Assembly (NCBI GenBank): GCA_026419575.1
Contig: JANZZC010000060.1
Coordinates: forward strand, 1-48,632
DNA: 48,632 bases
From: Thermomicrobium sp.
Lineage (GTDB): Bacteria; Chloroflexota; Chloroflexia; Thermomicrobiales; Thermomicrobiaceae
Direction of reading: 5' to 3'
Below, in pieces: positions 28,542-39,675 of the stretch. Position numbers and translations under genes: made by a program. Every line of letters begins with the position of its first letter. The stretch's first letter is position 1. The notes under the pieces were generated by a model. That model was not told where the DNA came from and ran no database searches. It was given only the letters and a program-made list of their open reading frames with translations.

Positions 28542-30448
28542 CCGCCGCTCCCTCCTCGCAAGCCAGCGAGTTCCTCCGCCAAGCGCTCCCAGTGGGCATA
28601 AGCGCGTTCGAGTTCGGCGTTGACCGCTTCGTAGGCGGCGCCGAGTTCCGCGATCGCCTCGATGTCCTGGCGCGCGGTCGCTTGTTCGAGGTCCTCGGCG
28701 AGCTGCTGGGCACGCGCTTCGAGTTCTTCGATCTTCCGTTCGACCTGCGCGAACTCGCGCTCGATCTGGCGTGGCGAACGCCCTCTGGGCGGAGGCGGAA
28801 CGGTCGCCGGGCTGGAGTGGCTGCTCGCCGCGGGTTTCTCGCTCTCGACGCGTTGCCGGGAACGCTGGTAGTCGCTGTAGTTGCCGAGCGAGACGGTCAA
28901 TCGACCGTCCTCGATTACCCAGACGCTCGTCGCCAGGCGATCGATGAAGTACCGGTCGTGCGAGACGAAGAGGATCGTTCCCGCGAACTCGGCGAGCACC
29001 GTCTCGAGCGCCTCGCGGCTCGGCAGGTCGAGGTGGTTAGTCGGCTCGTCGAGGAGGAGCAGGTTGGGACGTTCCAGCGCCAGGAGAGCGAGCGCCAGCC
29101 GGCGCCGCTCTCCGCCGCTCAGCGCGCCGATGAGTTTGAAGACGTCGTCTCCGCGGAAGAGGAAGCGCGCGGCGAAGTGCCGTGCCTCGCTCTCGCTGAG
29201 CGCGTGGCGACGCACCAACGTCTCGAGGATCGTACAGTCCTCGTCGAGTCGAGGGTCCTGGGCGAGAAAGGCCGGGTTGACGCCGTTGCCGAAGCGGATC
29301 GTCCCCTCGAGCGGGGCCAGCTCCCCGATGAGGGTGCGCAGGAAGGTGCTCTTTCCCGTCCCGTTCGCGCCGAGGATCGCGATGCGCTCGCCGCGCTGGA
29401 CGACGAGCTCGGGCGTGCGGAAGAGCGGGCGTCCCGGGAAACCGATCGTGAGCGCCGTGGTGGAGAGGACGTCGCGACCGCTGGCCCCGCCGGCTCGGAG
29501 CGAGAGGTGCACTCGCTCGAGTTCGCGCGGCCGTTCGAGGCGCTCGAGGCGCGCGAGCTTGGTCGCTCGACCGCGTGCTTCGCGCGCACGCTGGCCGGCT
29601 CGATAGCGCTGGATGAAGGCTTCCTCCTTGCGGATATAGGCTTGCTGCGTCTCGTAGGCCGCGAGACGTTCGGCGAACCGTTTGGCGCGCAGTTCGACGT
29701 ACCGGGAGTAGTTGCCGGGATATTCCTCGACTCGGCCGAACGTCAATTCGAGCGTCCGCCGCGTGACCTGATCGAGGAAGTAGCGGTCGTGCGCGACGAC
29801 GAGGACGGCTCCGCGCCAGCGCTGGAGGAAGGTCTCCAGCCAGCCGAGCGCTGCGACGTCGAGGTGATTGGTCGGCTCGTCGAGGAGGAGCAGGTCGGGA
29901 TCGGCGAGCAGTGCACGGGCGAGCGCCAAGCGGGTGCGCTGCCCGCCGCTCAGGTGTTCGACCGGCCAGGCGAGCTGAGAGTCGCGGAACCCGAGTCCGG
30001 CCAGAACCTGCCGTGCGCGTACCTCCATCTCGTAGCCGCCGGCGGCCTCGAAGCGGGTGCTGAGCCGCTCGTAGGCGACGAGCAAGCGTGCCTGCGCTTC
30101 GGGATCGCGTTCGTGGGCGATGCGTCCTGCGAGTTCCGAGAGCTCCGCCTCCAGACGTCGGAGATGCGCGAAGGCTTCCTGGGCGGCCTCGAGAACGGTG
30201 CAACCGAGCGGGACAGCGGCGTCCTGCGGCACGTAGCCGATCCGCAAACCCCGCTGGGTGACGATGCGGCCGCTGTCCGGTCGATCTAGGCCGGCGACGA
30301 TCCGGAGGAGCGTGCTCTTCCCTGCGCCGTTCGGCCCGACCAGGCCGACACGGTCGCTTTCCAGGATCTGGAACGTGACCTCGCGCAAGAGTTCGTCCGA
30401 ACCGTAGCGCTTGCTGACGCGGTCGACCGTCAGGATCGTCTCGGGCAT
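28538..30448 (-). CDS. ABC-F family ATP-binding protein
   Basis: Two ABC domains (GPNGAGKSTLLRIVAG; GANGTGKSTFLRTLIG), LSGGQRTRLALARALL and LSGGERRRLALALLAL signatures, C-terminal coiled coil; 4-bp overlap with coaE. Confidence 0.94.
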   Translation of the reverse strand: MPETILTVDRVSKRYGSDELLREVTFQILESDRVGLVGPNGAGKSTLLRIVAGLDRPDSGRIVTQRGLRIGYVPQDAAVPLGCTVLEAAQEAFAHLRRLEAELSELAGRIAHERDPEAQARLLVAYERLSTRFEAAGGYEMEVRARQVLAGLGFRDSQLAWPVEHLSGGQRTRLALARALLADPDLLLLDEPTNHLDVAALGWLETFLQRWRGAVLVVAHDRYFLDQVTRRTLELTFGRVEEYPGNYSRYVELRAKRFAERLAAYETQQAYIRKEEAFIQRYRAGQRAREARGRATKLARLERLERPRELERVHLSLRAGGASGRDVLSTTALTIGFPGRPLFRTPELVVQRGERIAILGANGTGKSTFLRTLIGELAPLEGTIRFGNGVNPAFLAQDPRLDEDCTILETLVRRHALSESEARHFAARFLFRGDDVFKLIGALSGGERRRLALALLALERPNLLLLDEPTNHLDLPSREALETVLAEFAGTILFVSHDRYFIDRLATSVWVIEDGRLTVSLGNYSDYQRSRQRVESEKPAASSHSSPATVPPPPRGRSPRQIEREFAQVERKIEELEARAQQLAEDLEQATARQDIEAIAELGAAYEAVNAELERAYAHWERLAEELAGLRGGSGG

Positions 30449-30483
30449 GCGGCGCGGTCCTCGACTCCATCGTGGGGCGCCGT

Positions 30484-30513
30484 TTGGCGCGCTCCCGAAT
30501 CGCCAACTATACT
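30484..30513 (+). promoter_or_regulatory. Promoter TTGGCG-N18-TATACT upstream of lysA
   Basis: TTGGCG 30484-30489; TATACT 30508-30513; ATG at 30548. Confidence 0.6.
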
Positions 30514-30547
30514 CTCGCCGTGCCCAGCTCGGCGCGAAGGGCGAAAG

Positions 30548-31918
30548 ATGCACGGATCGTACGGGGATATCGAAAGTCTCTTGCCGGATACGGCAACCTG
30601 GGAGGCGGACGGTTGCCTCTCCCTGGCGGGACGTTCGGTCGCCGGTCTCGCCGAGGCGTTCGGGACACCGCTGTACGTGTACGACGTCGCAACCATCCGT
30701 GGCTGCTGTGCAGCGTACCGGGCGGGATGCGCCGGTTATCCGGGAGAGGCGCAGCTCGTCTACGCCGCGAAAGCCTTCGCGGCCGTCGGATTGCTCCGGC
30801 TCCTCGCCGCCGAGGGGCTGGGTGTCGACTGCGTCTCCGGTGGCGAGCTGTTCCTCGCGTGGTGCGCTGGCGTGCCTCCCGAGTGTCTGGTGTTCCACGG
30901 GAACAACAAGTCGGAGGAAGAACTCGCGCTCGCGCTGCGCCTCGGCGTCGGCCGGATCGTCGTGGACAGCCTCGACGAGCTCGAACTGCTCGCTCGGCTC
31001 GTCACTGACCCGTCCGAGCCGGTGCGTGTCCTGCTGCGGCTCAACCCGGGCGTCGAGCCGCACGATACCCATGCCTACCGGCGGACGGGTCAACTGGATT
31101 CGAAGTTCGGCCTCCCGATCGCGACCGGCGACGCGGCGCGAGCGGTCGCGCGCTGCCTGGAGCTCTGGCCAGCGATCGCGTTGCTCGGATACCATATCCA
31201 CATCGGATCGCAGATCTTCGATCTCGCGCCGTACCGGTCGGCGATCGAGCGGGCGTACGACTTCGCGGCCGAGATGGCTCGCATTCACGGCGCGATCCCT
31301 CAGGAGTTCTCGCCGGGCGGTGGATTCGGGGTCGCGTACACGGTCGAGGATCGGCCCGTGGAGGTCGCCGCCGCCGCGGCGACCGTGGCGGGGTGGGTAG
31401 CCGACGCCGCGCGGGCTCGTGGGCTGCCCTTGCCGCGGCTGGTGCTCGAGCCTGGTCGGTCGCTCGTCGCGCGGGCCGGGGTCGCGGTGTACCGGGTCGG
31501 GACAGTCAAGCGGATTCCTGGGGTGCGCACCTACGTCGCGGTCGACGGTGGAATGGCGGACAATATCCGGCCGGCGCTCTACGGTGCACGGTACCAGGTG
31601 GTCCCAGCGTGCTGGAGCGATCGTCCGCCCGAGCGAGTGCGTCTCGTGGGAAAGTACTGCGAGTCCGGCGACGTCCTGATCGACGAGGCGGAGCTCCCGA
31701 GTCCGCAGCGGGGCGATCTCCTGGTGATCCCGGTCGCTGGGGCGTACTGCCTGGCGATGGCGAGCAACTACAACGCGGCCTTGCGCCCCACGGTCGTGGC
31801 GGTCGAGGACGGGGATGTCATGGTCTGGCAGCGGCGGGAGAGGCTGGATGACCTTCTGGCGCGGGAAGTCTCCGGCTGTTTTTCGGGGCGAGACGTTGAA
31901 TTTCGGCGATTTTCGTAG
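30548..31918 (+). CDS. lysA: Diaminopimelate decarboxylase
   Basis: GTPLYVYDVATI...VYAAKAFAAVGLLRLLAAEGLGVDCVSGGEL; HIHIGSQI; EPGRSLVARAG; KYCESGDVL. Confidence 0.93.
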   Translation: MHGSYGDIESLLPDTATWEADGCLSLAGRSVAGLAEAFGTPLYVYDVATIRGCCAAYRAGCAGYPGEAQLVYAAKAFAAVGLLRLLAAEGLGVDCVSGGELFLAWCAGVPPECLVFHGNNKSEEELALALRLGVGRIVVDSLDELELLARLVTDPSEPVRVLLRLNPGVEPHDTHAYRRTGQLDSKFGLPIATGDAARAVARCLELWPAIALLGYHIHIGSQIFDLAPYRSAIERAYDFAAEMARIHGAIPQEFSPGGGFGVAYTVEDRPVEVAAAAATVAGWVADAARARGLPLPRLVLEPGRSLVARAGVAVYRVGTVKRIPGVRTYVAVDGGMADNIRPALYGARYQVVPACWSDRPPERVRLVGKYCESGDVLIDEAELPSPQRGDLLVIPVAGAYCLAMASNYNAALRPTVVAVEDGDVMVWQRRERLDDLLAREVSGCFSGRDVEFRRFS

Positions 31919-31971
31919 TATCACTCAGCTGCCGCACGAAGTCGGTTCGGGTTCCGTGTAGGCCGTGAGGA

Positions 31972-33510
31972 GTGCGCACGGTGACCAAGGCGGAACGGCG
32001 CGGGAGACCCAAGCGGTCACGCGATGCGATGACCAAGGGGAACGGGTCGTACGATCTTCCCGTCCCGGCTGACGCTGCGGCGATCCTCGCCGCGGCGCGA
32101 GTGCACGGGCGGTTGTCGCGCGAGCAACTCGGGCGCTTGCTCGATCTGCTGGGGCCCGATACCGTCGAGACGGTGCTGGCTGAGTTGCTGGCCGAGGGGA
32201 TCGTCATCCCGAGCGATGACGGCCACGCGATCGAGGGTGCGCTCGCTCCCCTCGAGAGCGAGGACGAAGCCGACCCGGATCTGCTGGTGAACGATCCGGT
32301 ACGGCTCTACTTGGCCGAGATCGGACGGGTGCCGCTGCTCACCGCCGAACAGGAGGTGCAGCTCGGGCGCGCGGTGGAACTCGGCGAGTATCTCGGGGAG
32401 TGCACCCGCCAGGTCGGCGACGATCCGGTCGCGCTTCTCCAGGTGATCTGGGAGCGGTTCCGCGACGGGTGGCCGCGCGTCCGAGAGTTCGCGGAAACGG
32501 TCGGCCTGTCCCAGTCGTATCGCAGCGCGATCCTCGAGCGGATCCTGCCCCTGAGCGCACTGCAGCCGGCCGCCTTGCGCATCGCGCTCGCGCGTCTCGG
32601 GGAGAGCGTGGAGACGCTGGAGGAGGCGCTCCGGCGCCGGCGCCTAGAATTCGCCCTCTTCCCACCCGAACTCCGTACGTGGGCCGACCCGTGCGACCGT
32701 GCGCTCCCCGTGACCCCGCCCCTCGCGGAGTGCGGACTGTCTCCTGACGCGCTCGCCGCGCACTGGCGGTCGCTCCAGAAGAACGGCGAGGAGGCGCGAC
32801 GGGAGCTGACCGAAGCGAATCTCCGCCTGGTCGTGAGCATCGCCAAGCGGTACGTCGGCCGCGGCCTGACGTTGCTCGATCTCATCCAGGAGGGGAACCT
32901 CGGGCTCATCCGCGCGGTGGAAAAGTTCCAGACGCACAAGGGGTTCAAGTTCTCGACGTACGCCACCTGGTGGATCCGTCAGTCAATCACCCGGGCGCTG
33001 GCCGATCAGGCGCGGACGATCCGGCTTCCGGTGCATCTCGTCGATACGCTCAACCGCCTGAGCCGGATCGCTCGCCAGCTGACGCAAGAGCTCGGTCGCG
33101 AACCGACGACTGCCGAGCTGGCGGCGGCGGCGAACCTGCCGATCGAGCGTGTGCGCGAACTCCTGCAGGCGGCCCAGGAGCCGGTCTCGCTGGAGATGCC
33201 GGTAGGCCAGGAGGAGGAGAGTACGCTCGGCGAGTTCCTCGAAGACGAGCGGGCGGTCGCACCGCTCGATGCGGCGGCGATGTCGCTCCTGCGCGAGCAG
33301 GTGCAGGCGCTGCTGGCGACCTTGAGCGAGCGGGAGCGACGGGTGCTCGCGATGCGCTTCGGCCTCGAAGACGGGCAAACGTATACACTGGAAGAAGTCG
33401 GGCGGGCCTTCGGCGTCACGCGCGAGCGGGTGCGTCAGATCGAGGCCAAAGCGCTGCGGAAGCTGCGGCACCCGCTGCGGGCGCGGGCGCTCCGCGATTT
33501 CCTCGAATGA
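31972..33510 (+). CDS. RNA polymerase sigma-70 (RpoD/SigA-type)
   Basis: [111 protein letters not shown]. Exact start (31972, 31981 or 32029) unresolved. Confidence 0.95.
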   Translation: MRTVTKAERRGRPKRSRDAMTKGNGSYDLPVPADAAAILAAARVHGRLSREQLGRLLDLLGPDTVETVLAELLAEGIVIPSDDGHAIEGALAPLESEDEADPDLLVNDPVRLYLAEIGRVPLLTAEQEVQLGRAVELGEYLGECTRQVGDDPVALLQVIWERFRDGWPRVREFAETVGLSQSYRSAILERILPLSALQPAALRIALARLGESVETLEEALRRRRLEFALFPPELRTWADPCDRALPVTPPLAECGLSPDALAAHWRSLQKNGEEARRELTEANLRLVVSIAKRYVGRGLTLLDLIQEGNLGLIRAVEKFQTHKGFKFSTYATWWIRQSITRALADQARTIRLPVHLVDTLNRLSRIARQLTQELGREPTTAELAAAANLPIERVRELLQAAQEPVSLEMPVGQEEESTLGEFLEDERAVAPLDAAAMSLLREQVQALLATLSERERRVLAMRFGLEDGQTYTLEEVGRAFGVTRERVRQIEAKALRKLRHPLRARALRDFLE

Positions 33511-33565
33511 CCATCGACCGGAAGCGAAGCGCTGCGGCACCTGGCTCGCCCAGGTGGAGGACGCA

Positions 33566-34972
33566 ATGTTCTACGATCAGGCGAAGATCTACGTCAAGGC
33601 GGGGAACGGCGGCGACGGGGCCGTCAGTTTCCACCGGGAGAAGTACGTGCCCCGCGGTGGGCCCGACGGTGGCGACGGCGGTCGGGGCGGCAACGTCTAC
33701 CTGCGGGTCGATCCCTCCCTGAACACGCTCCTGCCCTTCAGCTACCAGCAGCAGTTCCGCGCCGAGAACGGCCATCCGGGGCAAGGGGACAACAAGAGCG
33801 GGCGAGACGGTGCCGATCTCTACATCGACGTGCCGCCGGGAACCGTCGTCATCGACGAGGCGACCGGCGAGGTCCTCGGTGACCTCGTCGAACCGGGGGA
33901 GGTGCTCCTCGTCGCGCGCGGTGGCCTCGGTGGACGCGGGAACCAGCACTTCGCGACGCCGAGCCGGCAAACGCCGCGCTTCGCTGAGAAGGGAGAGCCC
34001 GGGGAAGAGCGCTGGCTCCGCTTGGAACTCAAGCTGCTCGCTGACGTCGGCCTGGTGGGGCTGCCGAACGCCGGCAAGTCGACGCTGCTCGCGACGGTCA
34101 GTGCAGCACGGCCCAAGATCGCCGACTACCCATTCACGACGCTCGAACCGATGCTCGGGGTCGTGAGCGTCCCCGGTCGGGAGGGGGGATCGTTCGTTCT
34201 GGCCGATCTGCCCGGGCTCATCGCGGGAGCGTCGCGCGGCGCCGGTTTGGGACACGAGTTCCTGCGTCACGTCGAGCGGACGCGGTTGCTCATCCATGTG
34301 CTCGACGGTTCCGGTGGACTCGAGGGACGGGATCCGCTGGACGATTTCCATACGATCAATGCCGAGCTCGCGGCGTATTCGGCCGCTCTGGCCGGGAAGC
34401 CGCAGATCGTTGCCGTGAACAAGATGGATCTTCCGGAGGCGCAGGCCAACTGGCCGCGACTGGCCGAGATGCTGCGCGCGCTCGGCTACGAGGTCTATCC
34501 GATCTCCGCGGCGACCGGACAGGGAGTGGGAGAGCTGGTGCTCGCGACGTGGGAGCGGCTGCAGCGGATTCCGAAGCCCGAGCGGATCGCACCGCCGGTA
34601 CGGACGCACCGGCTCTACACCTTGGATCGTTCGCAGGAGCGGTGGGAAGCGGTTCGCGTCGCGCCGCATCGGTTCGTGCTCCGGGGACCGAAGATCGAGC
34701 GGCTGACGCTGATGACCGATTTCTCCAATCCCGAGGCGGCCGAGCGTTACCAGCGCCTGCTGGCCCGCTGGGGGATCTCGCGGCGACTCACGGCGCTCGG
34801 AATTCAACCGGGTGACATCGTCGAGGTGGCTGGTCGCGAGTTGGTCTGGGAGCCGGAGCTCGCCGAGTCCGAACGCACGCCACCGCGGCGGCGACGCCTC
34901 ACCAAGCGGGAGCGCTTGCTCAAGCGGGCAGGCCTGCTGGAAGAGCCGGAAGAGGAACTCGGCGAACAGTGA
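33566..34972 (+). CDS. obgE: GTPase ObgE/CgtA
   Basis: [74 protein letters not shown]-terminal OCT domain. Confidence 0.97.
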   Translation: MFYDQAKIYVKAGNGGDGAVSFHREKYVPRGGPDGGDGGRGGNVYLRVDPSLNTLLPFSYQQQFRAENGHPGQGDNKSGRDGADLYIDVPPGTVVIDEATGEVLGDLVEPGEVLLVARGGLGGRGNQHFATPSRQTPRFAEKGEPGEERWLRLELKLLADVGLVGLPNAGKSTLLATVSAARPKIADYPFTTLEPMLGVVSVPGREGGSFVLADLPGLIAGASRGAGLGHEFLRHVERTRLLIHVLDGSGGLEGRDPLDDFHTINAELAAYSAALAGKPQIVAVNKMDLPEAQANWPRLAEMLRALGYEVYPISAATGQGVGELVLATWERLQRIPKPERIAPPVRTHRLYTLDRSQERWEAVRVAPHRFVLRGPKIERLTLMTDFSNPEAAERYQRLLARWGISRRLTALGIQPGDIVEVAGRELVWEPELAESERTPPRRRRLTKRERLLKRAGLLEEPEEELGEQ

Positions 34973-34978
34973 GGGCGG

Positions 34979-37237
34979 TCACTGGAGCGCCGGCGCCGCT
35001 TGCCCGGGAGTGACGCGGCGGACGTCGTACACGTCCTTGACCTGCTCGAGCTTCTGCAGGACGCGGCTGAGCTGCTGGACGCTGGCGACTTCCAAGGTCA
35101 TCACGATGGTCACCGTCCGGTCGTCGTGCACGTTGGTCAGGACCGAGAGGGCGTTCAGTCCCTCGTCGGCGACCAGTGCGGTGATGTCGCGGAGGAGGCC
35201 GACGCGGTCCCAGGCTTCGATCCGGATCGTCACGGGATGTTGCTGCGGCGTCTCCCCCCAGCTGACCGGGATGATCCGTTCCGGCTCGCTGGCGTGCAGG
35301 ATGTTCGGGCAGTCCGCCCGATGGACCGTGATCCCGCGCCCGCGCGTGATGAAGCCGACGATCGGGTCGCCGTAGACCGGCTTGCAACAGTTGGCGAGCC
35401 GGGTGAGGAGATCGCGCAGACCGGTGACCTGCAGCGGTGGCGGGACGGTCGCGGCCGGTGAACCGGTGATGGTGCGCGTCTTCTGATCCTCGTGCTCGGC
35501 GATGCGGGCCGCGAGCTGCTGCGGCGTGATCGCGCCGTAGCCGATCGCCGCGAGGAAGTCCTCCAGCTTCTGGTACCGTGGGAACAGCTTGAGGACTTCC
35601 TCGGGCTTCATCTCGATGCCCAGTCGGCGCAGTTCTTGGTCGAGCAGATGCCGGCCGTGGGCGATGTTCTCCTCGCGTTCCTGCTTGCGGAACCACTGGC
35701 GGATCTTCTCGCGTGCCGAGGCGGTCGTCACGTAGCCGTTGCTCGGGATGAGCCAGTCGCGGCTCGGGCCGGTGCGCGACTTGGAGGTGATGATCTGCAC
35801 GACCTGCCCGTTCTGGAGCTTGTAGTTGAGCGGGACGATCTGCCCGTTGACCTTGGCGCCGACGCACTGGTGCCCGACTTCGGTATGGATGCGGTAGGCG
35901 AAGTCGATCGGCGTCGCGCCGGCCGGCAACTCGATCACGTCCCCCTTCGGGGTGAAGACGTAGATCATCTCCGGCAGGAGATCCTGCTTGACCGAGTCGA
36001 CGAATTCCTGGGCGTCGAGCAGCTCGTCGCGCCACTCGAGGATCTGCCGGAACCAGGCGATCTTCGCCTCGATCGAGCGGTCGCCGCTGTCGGGGCGCAG
36101 CTGCTCCTTGTACCGCCAGTGCGCAGCGATGCCGTACTCGGCCTCGCGGTGCATCTCGTGAGTACGGATCTGCACCTCCAGTGGGATACCGTTCGGTCCG
36201 ATGACGGCGGTGTGGAGCGAACGGTACAGGTTCTCCTTGGGCGTCGCGATGTAGTCGTCGAACTCACCGGGAATGGGGTGCCACATCCCGTGGATGATGC
36301 CGAGCGCCGCGTAGCAGTCGCGCTGCTCGTCGACGATCACCCGGATCCCGAGGACGTCGTAGATTTCGTCGAAGCTGCGCTGCTTCTGACGCATCTTGCG
36401 CGCGATGGACGCGATGTGCTTCTCCCGCCCGGTCACGACCGCGCGGATGCCCGCTTCGGCGAGGGCTCGTTTGACCTGCTCGATGACCTCCTGGAGATAG
36501 CGTTCCCGGTCGTGACCGCGCGATTCGAGCGCCTTGGCGATCGTCTCGTAGGTCTGTGGCTCGAGGTACTTGAAAGCGAGGTCCTCGAGTTCGGCCTTGA
36601 GCTGGCCGATGCCCAAGCGATTGGCCAGCGGCGCGTAGATCTCCATCGTTTCGCGCGCGATCCGCCGCTGCTTCTCCGGCGGCAGGTGCTCCAAGGTGCG
36701 CATGTTGTGCAGACGATCGGCCAGCTTGATCAGGACGACGCCCACGTCTTCGGCCATCGCCAGGAGCATCTTGCGGAGACTCTCGGCCTGGCGAGCCTTT
36801 TCCCGTTCGAGGCTCACCGGCTCGTTGTCCGGGCTCCAGCGGATCTTGCCGAGCTTGGTCACACCGTCGACCAGCCGGGCGATACGCGGGCCGAACGTCT
36901 CCTGGAGCTGCTCCAACGTGACGTCGGTGTCTTCCAGCACGTCGTGGAGCAGCCCAGCGGCCACCGTCTCTTGATCGAGCTGCATGTCGGCCAAGATGAG
37001 CGCGACGGCGAGCGGATGGCACAGGTACGGCTCGCCCGAACGCCGACGAGTTCCGGCGTGCGCTGCTCGGGCGAACTCGTAGGCACGCTGGATCAAGGCG
37101 AGGTCGGCTCCCGGCAAGCGCTTCTCGAACTCGGGGGCGATCGCCTCCCACGCCGGTGCCTCTTGGCTCGCCGAGACACCCGCTGCGCCGATCTTTTCGG
37201 GCTGGTGACCGCTCTCGCGGGGTACAGGAGTGGCCAT
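34979..37237 (-). CDS. RelA/SpoT bifunctional (p)ppGpp synthetase/hydrolase
   Basis: HD domain (HPLAVALILADMQLDQETVAAGLLHDVLEDTDV), synthetase (YDVLGIRVIVDEQRDCYAALGIIHGMWHPIPGEFDDYIATPKENLYRSLHTAVIGPNG), TGS and ACT domains. Start at 37237 chosen. Confidence 0.96.
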   Translation of the reverse strand: MATPVPRESGHQPEKIGAAGVSASQEAPAWEAIAPEFEKRLPGADLALIQRAYEFARAAHAGTRRRSGEPYLCHPLAVALILADMQLDQETVAAGLLHDVLEDTDVTLEQLQETFGPRIARLVDGVTKLGKIRWSPDNEPVSLEREKARQAESLRKMLLAMAEDVGVVLIKLADRLHNMRTLEHLPPEKQRRIARETMEIYAPLANRLGIGQLKAELEDLAFKYLEPQTYETIAKALESRGHDRERYLQEVIEQVKRALAEAGIRAVVTGREKHIASIARKMRQKQRSFDEIYDVLGIRVIVDEQRDCYAALGIIHGMWHPIPGEFDDYIATPKENLYRSLHTAVIGPNGIPLEVQIRTHEMHREAEYGIAAHWRYKEQLRPDSGDRSIEAKIAWFRQILEWRDELLDAQEFVDSVKQDLLPEMIYVFTPKGDVIELPAGATPIDFAYRIHTEVGHQCVGAKVNGQIVPLNYKLQNGQVVQIITSKSRTGPSRDWLIPSNGYVTTASAREKIRQWFRKQEREENIAHGRHLLDQELRRLGIEMKPEEVLKLFPRYQKLEDFLAAIGYGAITPQQLAARIAEHEDQKTRTITGSPAATVPPPLQVTGLRDLLTRLANCCKPVYGDPIVGFITRGRGITVHRADCPNILHASEPERIIPVSWGETPQQHPVTIRIEAWDRVGLLRDITALVADEGLNALSVLTNVHDDRTVTIVMTLEVASVQQLSRVLQKLEQVKDVYDVRRVTPGQAAPALQ

Positions 37238-37507
37238 GCTCCCTCGTTCGCGAGGATGTGTCGTGAGGGTTCGGTTTCTCCCTAATATGATACGAGGCAC
37301 CGCTGCCGCCACGCAATCGGGAAAATTCCGGCCGCTCGCAACGGCCGATCCGGGCAACGACCTCCACGCGCTTGGCCGCACCACACTGCAGTGTGCCGAA
37401 TCGGCAGATGCGATGGTGTCGCGCGGGACGCGGCGCGCTGTCCCGAGGTGGGTGGTGGTACGATTGTCTCGCTTTCATTCGGATAGCGAGCGGACGGAGC
37501 GCAGGCG

Positions 37508-38740
37508 ATGCAGCAGACCAAGCGGATGTTCACGCCGTGGGAAGCGTTGGACGTCATCCTGGCCCATGTCAGGCGGCTTCCGAGCGAGGAGGTGAGCCTG
37601 CTCGAGGCGGTCGGTCGGGTGCTCGCCGAGCCGATCGTGGCGCCGGAGGATCATCCGCCGTTCCCGGCTGCGACGATGGACGGGTACGCCGTCATCCATG
37701 ACGATACCTCGCCCTGGCGCGAGATCATCGGCGAGCAGTTCGCGGGCCATGTCACCGAGGTGACCGTGACGCCGGGAACCGCCGTGCGGATCACGACCGG
37801 AGCGCCCCTTCCGCCGGGAGCCGATGCCATCGTGCCGGTCGAAGAGGTGGAGGTCGTCGACGACCATATCGTGATCCGGCGCGATGACGTACGCCCGGGC
37901 GAGAACGTGCGGCCGGTGGGGGTCGACATCCGGCGCGGCGAGCTGGTGCTTCCCGAGGGAACGTTGCTCGGGGCAGCCGAGATCGGCCTCTTGGCGAGCC
38001 TCGGGGTCAGTCGCGTGTCCGTCTCGCGACGGCCGCGCGTGTCGATCCTGAGTACCGGGGACGAGCTCGTCGATCCGGATGCTCCGCTCGGGCCGGGCCA
38101 GATCCGCGACTCCAACCGCTTCATGCTGGTCGCCGCCGCGCGGCAGGCAGGGGCCGAAGTCGTCTGGGCTGGACGCGGTCCGGACGACGTCGAGCGCTTG
38201 ACCGCGCTCCTCCGCGAGCGGGTCACGGAGAGCGACGTCGTCGTCTCCTCGGGCGGGGTGTCGGTCGGCGAGCGGGATCTCATCAGCGCGGCCTTGCGGA
38301 CGCTCGGCACCGTGCACATCGAGCGCCTCTTCATGAAGCCCGGCAAACCGTTCCACTTCGTGACGGCCGGTACGACGCTGCTTTTCGGCTTGCCGGGGAA
38401 CCCGGTCTCGGCGCTCGTCGGTTTCGAGATCTTCGTCGCGACCGCGTTACGGGCGATGACGGGGCAGCGCCCGGTCGAACCGGAGACTGTCACCGTCGTC
38501 CTGGAGCACGAGGTCCAGCCAGCCGATCGCATCGAGTATCAGCGGGCGATCGTGCGCTGCGATGCGGACGGGGTGCTCCGGGTGCGCACGACCGGCCCGC
38601 AGGGATCGGCTCGTCTGCTCTCGGCGGTCGGTGCCAACGCGTACCTCGTGGTTCCGCCGCGGGCCGAACCGTACCGGGTCGGGGAGCAGCTCTCGGCGAT
38701 CCTCCGCGGTCCGGTGCGCGGCTCGGCGCCGCAGCCCTGA
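37508..38740 (+). CDS. moeA: Molybdopterin molybdenumtransferase
   Basis: PFPAATMDGYAV; ITTGAPLPPGADAIVPVEEVE; STGDELVDPDAPLGPGQIRDSNRFML; MKPGKPFHFV; GLPGNPVSALVGFEIFV. Confidence 0.95.
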   Translation: MQQTKRMFTPWEALDVILAHVRRLPSEEVSLLEAVGRVLAEPIVAPEDHPPFPAATMDGYAVIHDDTSPWREIIGEQFAGHVTEVTVTPGTAVRITTGAPLPPGADAIVPVEEVEVVDDHIVIRRDDVRPGENVRPVGVDIRRGELVLPEGTLLGAAEIGLLASLGVSRVSVSRRPRVSILSTGDELVDPDAPLGPGQIRDSNRFMLVAAARQAGAEVVWAGRGPDDVERLTALLRERVTESDVVVSSGGVSVGERDLISAALRTLGTVHIERLFMKPGKPFHFVTAGTTLLFGLPGNPVSALVGFEIFVATALRAMTGQRPVEPETVTVVLEHEVQPADRIEYQRAIVRCDADGVLRVRTTGPQGSARLLSAVGANAYLVVPPRAEPYRVGEQLSAILRGPVRGSAPQP

Positions 38741-39454
38741 TCACGCGCTCGCCGGTGGCAGCTCCGCGGAGGGTCGGGCGAAGAGTTCCTGGTAGAGCGC
38801 CTCGCTCCCGATCCACACCTCGCCGTCCTCGTACACTTCCTTTTTCCAGATCGGGGCGACCTGCTTGAGGCGCTCGATCGCGTACCGGCACGCCTCGAAC
38901 GCTTCGGCCCGGTGCGCACTGGCCACTGCGATGACGACGCTCGCCTCGCCGATCGCCAGGCGACCGGTGCGGTGGTGGATGGCGACACCGAGGATCGGCC
39001 AGCGTCCGGCGATCTCGCTGGCGATCTGGGCGAACGCTTCCTCGGCGGCCTCGGCATAGGCTTCGTACTCGAGGTACCGGACACGCTTGCCGCGTGCCTG
39101 CTCGCGGACCGTGCCGACGAAGGTGACGATCGTGCCGGCACCGGGATGCGCGACCAGGCGCTCGACGGCCGCCGGGTCGAGCGGATCCGGTCCCACGCGG
39201 AAGCGCTCGCTCCCACCGGAAACCGGCGGGATCAGCGCGACCTCGTCTCCCTCCGAGAGCCGCTGATCCGGCCGAGCGTACCGCCGGTTGACCATCACGA
39301 GCATCGAGCGGCGCAGGCGATCGAGGATCGGCTGGTCAGCGATGAGCCGTTCCAGGAGTTCGCCGACCGTCGTCCCTTCCGGGAGTTCGTGTTCGTCCCT
39401 CTCCCGACCGAGCAGTTCGCGGACGACCGCGAAGTAACGCACCGTGACGCGCAT
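38741..39454 (-). CDS. Fused MoaD-MoaE molybdopterin synthase
   Basis: MoaD-like MRVTVRYFAVVRELLGRERDEHELPEGTTVGELLERL...EVALIPPVSGG, then MoaE VGTVREQARGKRVRYLEYEAYAEAAEEAF...AIHHRTGRLAIGEASVVIAVASAHRAEAFEACRYAIERLKQVAPIWKKEVYEDG. Confidence 0.95.
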   Translation of the reverse strand: MRVTVRYFAVVRELLGRERDEHELPEGTTVGELLERLIADQPILDRLRRSMLVMVNRRYARPDQRLSEGDEVALIPPVSGGSERFRVGPDPLDPAAVERLVAHPGAGTIVTFVGTVREQARGKRVRYLEYEAYAEAAEEAFAQIASEIAGRWPILGVAIHHRTGRLAIGEASVVIAVASAHRAEAFEACRYAIERLKQVAPIWKKEVYEDGEVWIGSEALYQELFARPSAELPPASA

Positions 39455-39462
39455 GGACTCGC

Positions 39463-39675
39463 TCACCCTTCCGTGTCGCGACGGCGTCGGCGCGGTCGCG
39501 GCAGTTGCGTGAGGAGGCTGAGGAGAAGGAGGACGATCCCAAGCCCGCCGACGACGCTGCTCGCGAACTCGCTGAGGACCAGACCGAACACGCGCGTGAG
39601 GACGAAATGACCGACGATGAGGAGAGCGCCGGGCAGAAAGAAAACCAACCAGAGTTGGTTCGCGCGCTTCCGCAT
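39463..39675 (-). CDS. Small hypothetical membrane protein
   Basis: MRKRANQLWLVFFLPGALLIVGHFVLTRVFGLVLSEFASSVVGGLGIVLLLLSLLTQLPRPRRRRRDTEG. Confidence 0.6.
   Translation of the reverse strand: MRKRANQLWLVFFLPGALLIVGHFVLTRVFGLVLSEFASSVVGGLGIVLLLLSLLTQLPRPRRRRRDTEG

Noticed and set aside
28592-30289. 565-aa plus-strand ORF
   Set aside because: Antisense to the ABC-F gene, which has complete Walker and signature motifs.
35492-37285. 597-aa plus-strand ORF
   Set aside because: Antisense to RelA/SpoT.
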